Origin: Lojkania enalia
Lineage: Eukaryota; Ascomycota; Dothideomycetes; Pleosporales
DNA: 29,600 nucleotides
Assembly (NCBI GenBank): GCA_010094045.1
Contig: ML986782.1
Location: 54,820 to 84,419 of the forward strand
Reading direction: 5' to 3'
Shown: positions 21,717 through 29,600 of the stretch, piece by piece
Layout of the letters: every line of letters starts with the position of its first letter
Numbering within the stretch: the first letter of the stretch is position 1
Notes under the pieces: model-generated
What the model was told of the DNA's origin: nothing
The model's input: only the letters and a program-made list of their open reading frames with translations
Databases searched by the model: none
Position numbers and translations under genes: made by a program

Positions 21717-24700
21717 GCAGCCCCTAAGGTAATAACTATATTAAGGAACCGGGTAAGAAAGCTGTTAGAAGGGTTACTAGTATAATACCTTTATATATAG
21801 TACTCTAAGCGGAGTTCGACGAGAGGAAGCTTAGAGTACTACTTAATAGTAGAACTTTAGACACGTTTATATCAGCGTAATAGGTTTATAAGAACAATAT
21901 AAAGTAGAGGGAAAAAGTAGTACCTTGCATAATACATCTAGTAGACGACAAGCTAATAGATTATAGCGGAGGAGTTGTACTAATAGAAACTAAGAAGCGA
22001 GCGCTTAATGTTGTAGGATATACTAATATAAGAAATATTAATATTATAAACCTAGGAAAATTTAATATATTACTAGATATAGACTAGCTAGCTAAATATA
22101 ATCCTAGAGTAGATTAGTAGTAAGGGATAGTTTATAGGCTATAGAGCCAATCTAAAATAGAATAGGTAGTAGGATAGTATAAGGTAAGGCGTCCTTCGGG
22201 TCTATAGTTAATATAGAAAGTATTAGCAGCTACGATAGTAAGATATCTTAAGAAGATAAAATAGATACTAGGTATTATTATAGTTTAGAAAGTGTGTAAG
22301 AAACTATAGGACGATAATATACTTTAAGAAATCTAAAAGGATTATAGCGAATTTATAGGGCTATATAAAGAAGTAGAGAATAGAGGGTTACTTAAGTATA
22401 AGGAATATAACTATAAAATTATTATCGAGGATAAAAAGAAGTTGAAACCTAGTCTAATATATAACTTAAACCGAGAATAAAGAGAAGAACTTAGGAAGTA
22501 CATCTAAAAGAATTTAGCAAGGAAGTATATATGATTAAGCTAGAATAAGATAGTATTACTAATACTATTCGTACCTAAGAAAAATAGTAAACTAAGGTTG
22601 TATGTAGACTATAGACAGCTAAATAATATAACTAAGAAAAATAGATACCTGTTACCTAGGATAATAGAACTTATAAGTCGATTATAAGAAGCTAAGTAGT
22701 TTATAAAGTTTAATATAAGAGAAGGATACTACCGAATTTAGATAAAGAAGGGCTATAAATAGAAAACGGCATTTAAAATAAGAGAAGGTCTTTTTAAATA
22801 CCTAGTAATACTATTTAGATTTATAAATATACTAGTAACCTTCTAAGCAGTTATAAATAACGTATTAAGGGAATACTTAGATATATTCGTAATAGTATAT
22901 CTAGATAATATTCTAGTTTATATAAAGGGATCGCTAAGAGAGTATAAAGAATACGTTAGAAAAGTACTAGTAAAACTATAGGAGTATAAGTTACTTATAG
23001 CCCCGGAGAAATGCGAGTTTTATAAGATAGGAATAGAGTTCTTAGGATTCTAGATATTTAAAGATAGTATTAAGATAGAATAAGAAAAGGTTAAAGTAAT
23101 ACTAGAATAGCTAGTATCTACTTTAGTTAAATAAGTCTAATCTTTCCTAGGCTTCGCGAATTTCTACAGGAAATTTATAAGCAGGTACTCTAGAGTAGTA
23201 GTACCCTTAATAGAGATTACTAAGAAAGAAAAGAAGTTTAAGTAATAAGAAGCGCAGTAAAAAGCCTTTAAAGAACTAAAAGCTTACTTTACCTTAGTAT
23301 TAATACTAAGGATGCTAGACCTAGAAAAGTAATTCCGAGTGGAAACTGATGCTTTAAATAAAGTAATAGGCGCTTACTTAAGCTAGTAAGATAAAGATAG
23401 AAAGTAGAAGCTACGAGCCTACTTTTTAAGAAAAATAAAACTAGAAGAACTTAACTACAACGTGTACGATAAAGAACTATTAGTAGTAGTTAAAGCGTTA
23501 AAAGAATAGCGAGTATACCTAGTAGGAATTAAATACCTATTTAAAGTCTAGATAGACTATAAAAACCTTATATACTTTATAATAATAAAGAAACTTATAG
23601 AAAGATAAATATAATAGGTAGAATAGTTAGCAGACTATAACTTTAGAATAACGCACCGGAAAGGGTTAGAAAATATAGCTATAGACGTACTAAGTCGAAG
23701 AGCCGACTATATAACTAAAGAAAAGTATAAAAGAGATATAATCCTAAAATAGAAATTAGATAGATTTCTTATATATAACTACCTATAAGTCGCCTAAGTT
23801 ATAAAACTAACTACGCTAGAGTAAACCTAGTAATAGAAGCTAAGAGATATACAGATAGTAGAATAATACCTAATAAGTAATAATAAAGTAAAAACAATTA
23901 AAAACGCAACTTAAAAACAACTATATATATACCTATACGTATAAAAGTAGATAATAAAAGAACTATACAAATTGTTAGAATAGGGACACCTAGGAGTAGT
24001 AGAAATAGAGTAAAGGCTAAGGAAGAGCTTTACTCTTACTAATATAAGAAAGGAAGTATAAGATATACTAAGCAAGTATTTAGAATGCGGAAAGAATAAG
24101 ACTATAAGGTATAGGCCTTATAGATTCTTATAGCTGCTAGAAGCACCTAAAGGACTATAGAAATGGATTATAATTAACTTTATAACTAAGTTACTAGAGT
24201 TAATAGAACTAGGGTTAGAAAGAAGATATAATATAATTATAAATATAGTAGATTAGTTAATAAAATATATATACTTTAGACTAGTATTAGAAATAATAAT
24301 AGTACCTAAACTAGCGTACAAGTTATTATATATAGTATTTATAGAGTATAGAGTTCTAAAGTATATTACTTTAGATAGAGATAAGTTGTTTACATCTAAA
24401 TACTAGTAGGGATAGATAAGAAAGATAGGAATCTAATAATAGATGTTAACCAGCTTCTACCTATAGATAGACGGTTAGATAGAACGAGTTAACTAGAGTC
24501 TAAAAACGTATTTAAGAATGTATATTAATAAATAACAAAATAATTAGGTCAAATTATTACCTACGGCATAGATAGCCTATAATAGAATAACCTAGAGTAC
24601 TATAAGGACTATACTCTTCAAAGCTAATTATAGACGGAAAGCTGTTATATATTAGAAATAGAACGAGAAAAGACTTCTAGTTCTAATAGTAGACCGAAAA

Positions 24701-25216
24701 GCTGAAGAAATAGAGGAAATTTACAATTAACTTAAAGAAAAAATCTAGTTAAGAAACCTTAAAATAGTAGAACAGGCTAATAAGATAAGGATTAAAGGAC
24801 TAATCTTTAAAGAGGGGGGTAAAGTTTTCCTGTTAATAAAAAACTTAAAGACTAGAAGACCCGCGAAAAAGTTAGATTATAAGAGGATAGGACTATTTCT
24901 AATTAAAGAATAGGTCAGACCTATAAGTTTTAAACTAAGGCTACTAAGTAAGATAAAAATACACCCGGTATTTTATAAGTTAAAACTAGAACTAGTACCG
25001 GATGACATACTACTGTAGGAAAGTATTAATATAGAACTAGAATAGAAATATAAAGTAGAATATATACTAGTAAAAAAGTAATTTAGACGTTAGTGGAAGT
25101 ATTTAGTAAAGTAGGAAAGATACCTATAGGAGGAAAGCTTATAGGAACTAGTATAGAACCTAACCAACTGCACTATAAAGCTAAAGGAGTTTTATTAGAA
25201 GGCTAGAATAATAGGT
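21713..25216 (+). pseudogene. pol: Element C pol: protease, RT, RNase H, integrase, chromodomain
   Basis: In the register 2 mod 3, protease: LLNSRTLDTFIS at 21839 (LDSGA in relatives) and the flap part LLDIDxLAKYNPRVD near 22070-22110. RT: LVPKK near 22571, [11 protein letters not shown] at 22601, VYLDNILVY near 22898 (YLDD with Asp to Asn), FLGFANFYRKFI near 23143. RNase H: VETDALNKVIGAYL near 23339 (Asp intact), YNVYDKELLVVVKALKE near 23456, and VLSRRADY near 23688. Integrase zinc region ends KYLECGKNK near 24077 (one Cys now Tyr). Core: INFITKL near 24173 (first Asp now Asn), TLDRDKLFTSKY near 24369, and DG then IERVNQSL near 24470 with Glu kept. A chromodomain occupies about 25040-25200. 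The stop is TAA 25214-25216, or TGA 25289-25291 if that TAA is RIP-made. Confidence 0.93.
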
Positions 25217-25271
25217 TGTTAAGTAAAGTCTAGTTAGGAAGTAATAGTAGTAGTAATATAGAAGGAGCCTC

Positions 25272-25784
25272 TTATACAGAACTTAGAGTGATAGTAGAAG
25301 GCGCCTTAGACCCGGCGGACCTCCTCTCCTCTTCCTCTAACTTCTCTTACTCTTCTATCGACTTTACCTCTCGTTTCCTAAGATCTAAACTATACTCCTC
25401 TAGAGAATAGACGCGTTTCTTAGTATATTCTAGATAAGAAAGAACCGCCTAATAGCGACGCGCAGATTTCTTAAGATAATAAATCTCCTCTTTCTTAGCA
25501 GCTACGAAATCTTAATAGGTAGAGGTAGACTCCTCACGAGCCTTTAATATATTCGCCAGGAAACGGCGAAGAGCACCCTTAGTTAGGGAAAGATCGCAGA
25601 ACAGGCCCTAAGAAAGATATTCTCTATATACGGAAGAAAGGGTAGTATTACTATAATAGTTGCGGTTCGTAGACTAGTAGTTTAAATAATAGTAGAATAA
25701 ATCTATTACAACGCTTAAAGAAAGAATTAAGTAACTAGTATAATAGTTATAGGCAGAAGTGTTTTCGCGCTGAACCTTTAGTAT
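25272..25784 (-). pseudogene. Element C antisense frame, about 170 codons (unrecognised)
   Basis: On the minus strand from ATA 25784-25782 (possible ATG) one register runs to TAA 25274-25272. Internal stops are only TAA or TAG. Readable parts are LSLTKGALRRFLANILKARE near 25590-25530, DFVAAKKEEIYYLKKSARRY near 25515-25455, and a Glu/Lys/Arg-rich, coiled-coil-like end (KLEEEERRSAGSKAP near 25350-25310). It lies in the same relative place as the family A antisense frame but shows no clear sequence similarity to it. Start and stop are uncertain; an upstream extension is blocked by several stops. I do not recognise the family. Confidence 0.5.
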
Positions 25785-26007
25785 AGTAGAAGAAAAAGAA
25801 GAAGAATAGGGCTATACTTACAAGCCGAGCAGGACCTACTAGAATATATAAAGTACTAACCCTAGAACAGAAAAATATAGACACGGCCTTATAGTATACC
25901 TATACTAAATATATTAGAAGCTAGAATAAGCTGCTTATAATAGTAGGATACTGCATCTAGATAGAATAGGTAGAATAATAGATTAAAGAGCTTCGGGACA
26001 AACCTAT
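25785..26007 (+). other. Element C 3' noncoding region
   Basis: No protein-like frame is seen. It would hold the promoter of the antisense frame if that frame is a gene. Confidence 0.45.
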
Positions 26008-26022
26008 AAAGGGGGGAGTAGG
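26008..26022 (+). other. Element C polypurine tract
   Basis: AAAGGGGGGAGTAGG lies directly before the 3' LTR. Confidence 0.85.
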
Positions 26023-26562
26023 TATTATAAATACAGAACGCTAAAAGGTATCGCTTCTATAGTTAGAGCTTAATCTAATATCAGCTACTATAGAGGTCGA
26101 CTCGGATAAAGACCGACAGGGTAATAATAGGCAGAAGTATATTAGGAACTAGTTATTAAACAGTAAGTAGTAGGACTGTAGAAACTGGGGAGATAATTGG
26201 TTAGATAACGAAGCATGGTATAACCTATATACGTAACTATAGTAGAAGTATTAGATATAGTAGGATAGACCTGATAGACCTAATAGACCTAATAAGCTAG
26301 GCTTAGCGGTCTTAGACTTAACTATATAAGAAGAAAGATCTTTTTATAAAGGTTAAATCCTTCGTAGTTATTCTCGCAGATTTATCTTATTACTCTATTA
26401 GACTTCTAAATATACTTATTACATTTGAAGAACCGGCGAACCTAATACTCTCTTATTACTAAAACTACCACATCTAACCAACCTAATATAAATAAAGCCC
26501 CAGCGCGTGTACGACTACAACAGCAGTTATTATATATACTAGTAGTATATAGGTTAGTAATA
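26023..26562 (+). repeat. 3' LTR of element C (540 bp)
   Basis: It begins TATTATAAATACAG (TG changed to TA) and ends TTAGTAATA. It is aligned without gaps to the 5' LTR over the part checked, and all differences are C/T or G/A in both directions, so each LTR was mutated independently. Confidence 0.95.
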
Positions 26563-26567
26563 TCTAG
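26563..26567 (+). repeat. Target site duplication TCTAG, right copy of element C
   Basis: It matches 19088-19092; A5 sequence resumes here. Confidence 0.95.
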
Positions 26568-26660
26568 AGGGAAGAAAGAAAAAAGAGAATAGAAAAGGAG
26601 AGGACTAAGGAGGTATCTAATAGCCTACTATTAAACTCTCTAAATTTTATAGAGGAGTAA
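26568..26660 (+). pseudogene. A5 antisense frame, last 31 codons
   Basis: This is a continuation of 18541-19092 after element C. It reads through a Lys/Arg/Glu-rich stretch (REERKKRIEKERTKEV) to NSLLLNSLNFIEE and TAA at 26658-26660. The same ending and stop are found in A1 and A3. Confidence 0.62.
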
Positions 26661-26675
26661 TTTTAGGCCTATACT

Positions 26676-27548
26676 TTAGTTTTTAAAATCTACTACTTAA
26701 TTCTTATATATTATTATCTACTAGATAATCTATATTTTCTATACTATTTTTATATACCTTAATCTATTTAGTTAGGATTTTTAGGGGTCTTAAGCGATTT
26801 AGATACTTATTATAAAAAGCTCTTAGCTTATAAAGTAAACCTATAAAGTTTAAGACTTTATACTAGATTAGGTTAGAATTATATCCTACCTATTTTATAT
26901 AGTATTTAAGGGTCTTATAATATAACTTACTAGCTAGTATTTCCTTAACCTCCTACTCTTCTACCCTATTAATAGTAATAGTAGGTGGTTTTAGAGCTTC
27001 TTATCTAAGTAGAGGGTTCTAGGAGTTTTTATATAGTAGGTTTAGTACGAAGATATTATATATACTTAATTCTAGAGGTAGCTATAAGAAGTATAAGTTT
27101 CTAACCTACTCTAGTACTTTAAAGGGGCCCTCCTATTAATTAGATAGCTTTCAGCTTGGTCTCTAGACTATAAAGTTCTTAGTATTTAAGTAGACTATAT
27201 TACTAATCTACTAATTAATTAGTTACTAGTAATAGTTAATAATAGATTATATACGATCCTAAACCTTCTTAATATTAGCTTTTACAGTTTCCTAGGCTAT
27301 ATATATACGAGTTACTAGAGCTAAAATATTCTTACAATTTAATTTATCTATTATAATAATAGAATTAATAGAATATTTCTAATCCTAACTCTAATAGGGT
27401 TTAAATCTATATAGGATTTAATATAGGGATATTCTAATAGTTATATAGAGTAGAGTTACTTATACTCGATCGATTATAAGTAATAGAGAACTCTAGTTAT
27501 TCTAGTAGAAGAATATAAAAGAACGCAGTCTTTAATTAATATACTTAT
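26676..27548 (-). pseudogene. pol: A5 pol remnant: integrase C-terminal part and chromodomain
   Basis: The reverse complement parallels A1 about 1370-2240. The pol stop is TAA 26678-26676, 15 bp from the antisense-frame stop; the chromodomain is at about 26780-26960; the integrase C-terminal region runs to 27548. It is cut by A6 within the stretch that reads INKYIN in A1. Stops are RIP-type. Confidence 0.88.
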
Positions 27549-27826
27549 TATAATAATATAAAGAAATCGTTCTATGAAAAGCTTTATATATAACCTTATC
27601 CTAAAGCTTTTTACTTATCTTATCCTACCCCTAGTTCTACCCCTTTTCCCTTCCATATATAGTTGTATACTTCCTTATAAGTAGCTTAGTAGTTCTTCTA
27701 TATCCTTTCGTACAAGGCCTATAGGTATTAATAGAATTCTTAGGTCCCTAATCCCTACATATTCCTATATGCCTCTAAGTAGATTTATACTATATTCGGA
27801 CCTATTATCTTACCTATACTATTATA
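27549..27826 (+). repeat. 5' LTR of A6 (278 bp)
   Basis: It begins TATAATAATATAAAG and ends ACTATTATA, followed by the A-family leader TTATATAGAAGAAC. Confidence 0.9.
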
Positions 27827-28129
27827 TTATATAGAAGAACTTAATACTACTAGTAACAGCCTCTTTAATAATATCACATCAATTGTTTATTTAAATACAT
27901 CTAAGTCTAAAATACACCTAATTTAGTTTAGATTATAATACTTATATACTATTATATTAAATTATTTAGTTACCTAAATAGGATTTTAGAGACCTTCTAT
28001 TAACTAAAGCCTTTAGGTTTAGAACTTCCTATCCTCTACGATTAGGATTGCTTTTAGAAAAGCTACGTAAAGTATACCTAGGTAGAAACTTAGAAACTAT
28101 TAATAACCTATTAGAATTAGAGGCAACCG
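27827..28129 (+). other. A6 leader between LTR and gag
   Basis: It is collinear with the leader of A3 (9187-9489) and reversed A2. No recognisable primer binding site remains. Confidence 0.5.
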
Positions 28130-29425
28130 CTGATATCTAACTATAATTTACCTTCTAATTCCTATACTAGAACTAATATATATATAAGTTATAGTAAGAG
28201 TAAACTTCTATCTATATATATAGAACAACCGTTACCTCTTATAGGGGGCCCTATAACAGGCGGACCCCTTTCTATAGGGCCTATAATAAAGAACCTATCT
28301 AATTTAGAGGGAAATTAGAGTAAATTAACCCTTAAGGAATAAATTACAATTTTATAAGAGGAGATCGCACGCTTAATATAATAGAAAACTATTAGTTCTA
28401 ATTAACTTCTATAAACTACTAAATTAGTACTAATAATATACTAAGAAACTTTTATAACTCCCCTAGTAAGAAACCTCTCAGCTACCTTTAAGCCCCCTTA
28501 AGCCTACCTTACTAAACGTATACCTAAGATCGAAAGCCTTATAGATAATAATAAACCTATATTTAAATAATAGCGAGTCTTAATTTTAGACTAACTTAAG
28601 ATTAATATAGATTACTATTAGATAGAGTATATACATATAACGTTAGTATAAAGATATACCTCTAGTACTACAAAAGGATATCTAGAACTAAAATACCTAG
28701 CTAAATTAGACTAGTATTAGTTTAAGAATACTAAAGAAATAATTTTACTTCTATAATCGTATTTTATTATAGATAATAAAGAGATAGAGGTGCGATAGGC
28801 GTTTTAGGTCCTAAGGATAAATAAGAGAGAAGCGTTCCCAACTTTTAAAGCTCGCTTTATTAGTACAGCTATTAGGGGATCCGTATTCTAATCTAAGTAG
28901 TTCTTCTACCTATAGGATAAGATTCTCCCTAACCTAAAGATACTAAACCTTAGCTTTAAACTTATATAGAAAGGCTCCTTTAATACTATAGTTGTCTACT
29001 TAACAGCCTATAATATAGAAAGAAGAAGCGTTTCTAACCTTCTAGAACGAACTATTAGCCTATAGGTTGCAGCTAAAATAAATTTAGATTGATACTAGAA
29101 GGCTTCTAAAAGTTTATTTAAGGTAACCTACGATTTAATACTACCCTAATCTACCCTAGTATTAATACTTTATTCTACTATAATTACTTCCTAATAACCT
29201 AGCAAGACTCTTATATCTAAAAAGTATACAACTTTAGGTAATTACTATAATTATAGTAAACTAGGATACTTTATAAACAAATATATAGTCTTTAAAGTAT
29301 AAGAGATAAAGGTTAAATAAGAGGAGATTAAGGAAGAAGAGTTTTTAGACGCAAACAAGTACTACCTAGATAGTTCTTAGGTGGGAAATAGAAACGTTTA
29401 GGAAAACTCTCTATCCTAGACTTAA
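28130..29425 (+). pseudogene. gag: A6 gag remnant
   Basis: It parallels A3 gag in the same reading register. The capsid part contains INKREAFPTFKARFIST near 28815; the zinc knuckle at about 29237-29288 reads NYYNYSKLGYFINKY with all ligands changed to Tyr. An acidic linker (KEEEFLD near 29330) precedes the candidate slippery site at 29383-29389. The end is uncertain because several RIP-type stops follow the site. Confidence 0.85.
29383..29389 (+). promoter_or_regulatory. A6 candidate -1 frameshift heptamer G GGA AAT
   Basis: In gag register the codons are GTG GGA AAT AGA. If the T before AGA was C (CpA to TpA), the site was G GGA AAC and the first -1 codon was CAG. The -1 register is then open into protease (KLSILDLNKYNLL near 29404). 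Confidence 0.5.
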
Positions 29426-29600
29426 ATAAGTATAACTTATTAAATATCGATTTATCGTATTTATTTAGAGAAAAGTACTTCTAAATTCCTACTATTCTAT
29501 GTTTAAAAGGTGTTGGTATACAACTAAACACCCTTATTAATACTAGTACCTAAGGCTTTCTATTCCTCAATTCTATAGTAGCTAGATTACTCTCCTAAAC
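29390..29600 (+). pseudogene. pol: A6 pol start: protease (truncated by window end)
   Basis: In the -1 register relative to gag it reads LDLNKYNLLNIDLSYLFREKYF and then LNTLINTST, stop, GF near 29524-29560. The A3 copy has NIDI at the NTST position; both fit an ancestral protease motif of the DTG type hit by different G to A changes, though one base difference between the copies is not a RIP change. Confidence 0.75.

Larger units (their letters stand above)
19093..26562 (+). mobile_element. Complete family C Ty3/gypsy chromovirus-like element (7470 bp)
   Basis: It has equal 540-bp LTRs, gag, a -1 shifted pol (protease, RT, RNase H, integrase, chromodomain), an antisense frame, a polypurine tract and perfect 5-bp target duplications. 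It is inserted in A5. It is less degraded than the A copies: many Trp, Gln and Cys codons survive. It is still inactive, with dozens of TAA and TAG stops. Its two LTRs differ only by transitions in the first 220 positions (34 by hand count). The minus-strand fragment at 4496-6165 is an older relative. Confidence 0.95.
17865..27548 (-). mobile_element. Family A retrotransposon A5, 3' part, minus strand, interrupted by element C
   Basis: In element orientation (right to left) it holds integrase from 27548, chromodomain, pol end, antisense frame, polypurine tract and 3' LTR at 17865-18124. Element C splits it at 19093-26562. A6 cuts the integrase at 27549, so the 5' part should lie right of the window. 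It was inserted into A4 gag; ACCTA at 17860-17864 is the left target-site side. Its 3' end and that of A3 form an inverted repeat of about 1.2 kb per arm separated by the 308-bp A4 fragment. Confidence 0.9.
27549..29600 (+). mobile_element. Family A retrotransposon A6, 5' end, running out of the window
   Basis: It has 5' LTR, leader, gag and the start of protease. It is collinear with A3 at a constant offset of 18,640 from the end of the LTR through the zinc knuckle. It is inserted into A5 integrase. It keeps slightly more original sequence than A3 (for example GTGGGAAAT near 29381). Confidence 0.92.

Noticed and set aside
1..29600. Bacterial or organellar origin of the AT-rich sequence
   Set aside because: Chromodomain Ty3/gypsy elements, LTRs with 5-bp target duplications and RIP-type mutation point to a fungal nuclear genome; no rRNA, tRNA or organellar gene is visible.

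Overview
The window is an AT-rich, gene-poor block from a filamentous ascomycete (Pezizomycotina-type) genome. It is built almost entirely of nested Ty3/gypsy LTR retrotransposons destroyed by repeat-induced point mutation (RIP). By eye, CpA and TpG are strongly depleted and TpA is everywhere. Nearly all in-frame stops are TAA or TAG at places where related copies or family motifs call for Gln (CAA, CAG) or Trp (TGG). Catalytic Asp codons read Asn, and Cys and His codons read Tyr. The two LTRs of one element differ only by transitions over the 220 positions I compared by hand. No intact host gene, rRNA, tRNA or CRISPR array is visible. The species cannot be named from this sequence.  Two families are present. 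Family A has LTRs of about 279 bp, gag with a CCHC knuckle, and pol ordered protease, reverse transcriptase, RNase H, integrase, chromodomain. It also has a 214-codon reading frame on the opposite strand that ends 15 bp from the pol stop. Family C has 540-bp LTRs, an unusually long gag, a chromodomain-type pol, and a different antisense frame near the pol end. Both are chromovirus-like, and in both pol lies in the -1 register relative to gag.  Layout: A1 (+, 1-3595, 3' half) sits inside A2 (-, 3596-4495, 5' end). A2 sits in a C-family pol fragment (-, 4496 to about 6165). Then come a (TAG)20 tract (6287-6346) and about 2.5 kb that I cannot identify. A3 (+, 8908-17556) is nearly complete but contains a 10-N gap (12514-12523) flanked by what looks like an exact 1447-bp direct duplication, probably an unmerged contig overlap. 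A4 (+, 17557-17864) is a gag fragment. A5 (-, 17865-27548) is split by a complete C element (+, 19093-26562) with the 5-bp target duplication TCTAG. A6 (+, 27549 to window end) is inserted in the A5 integrase.  The relative order of insertion is A4, then A5, then C and A6 into A5; separately the C-family fragment, then A2, then A1. The intact C copy is less damaged than the A copies. The points most worth following are the conserved antisense frames, the candidate -1 frameshift heptamers, the roughly 370-codon gag extension of element C, the unidentified 6.2-8.9 kb block, and the assembly problem at the gap.
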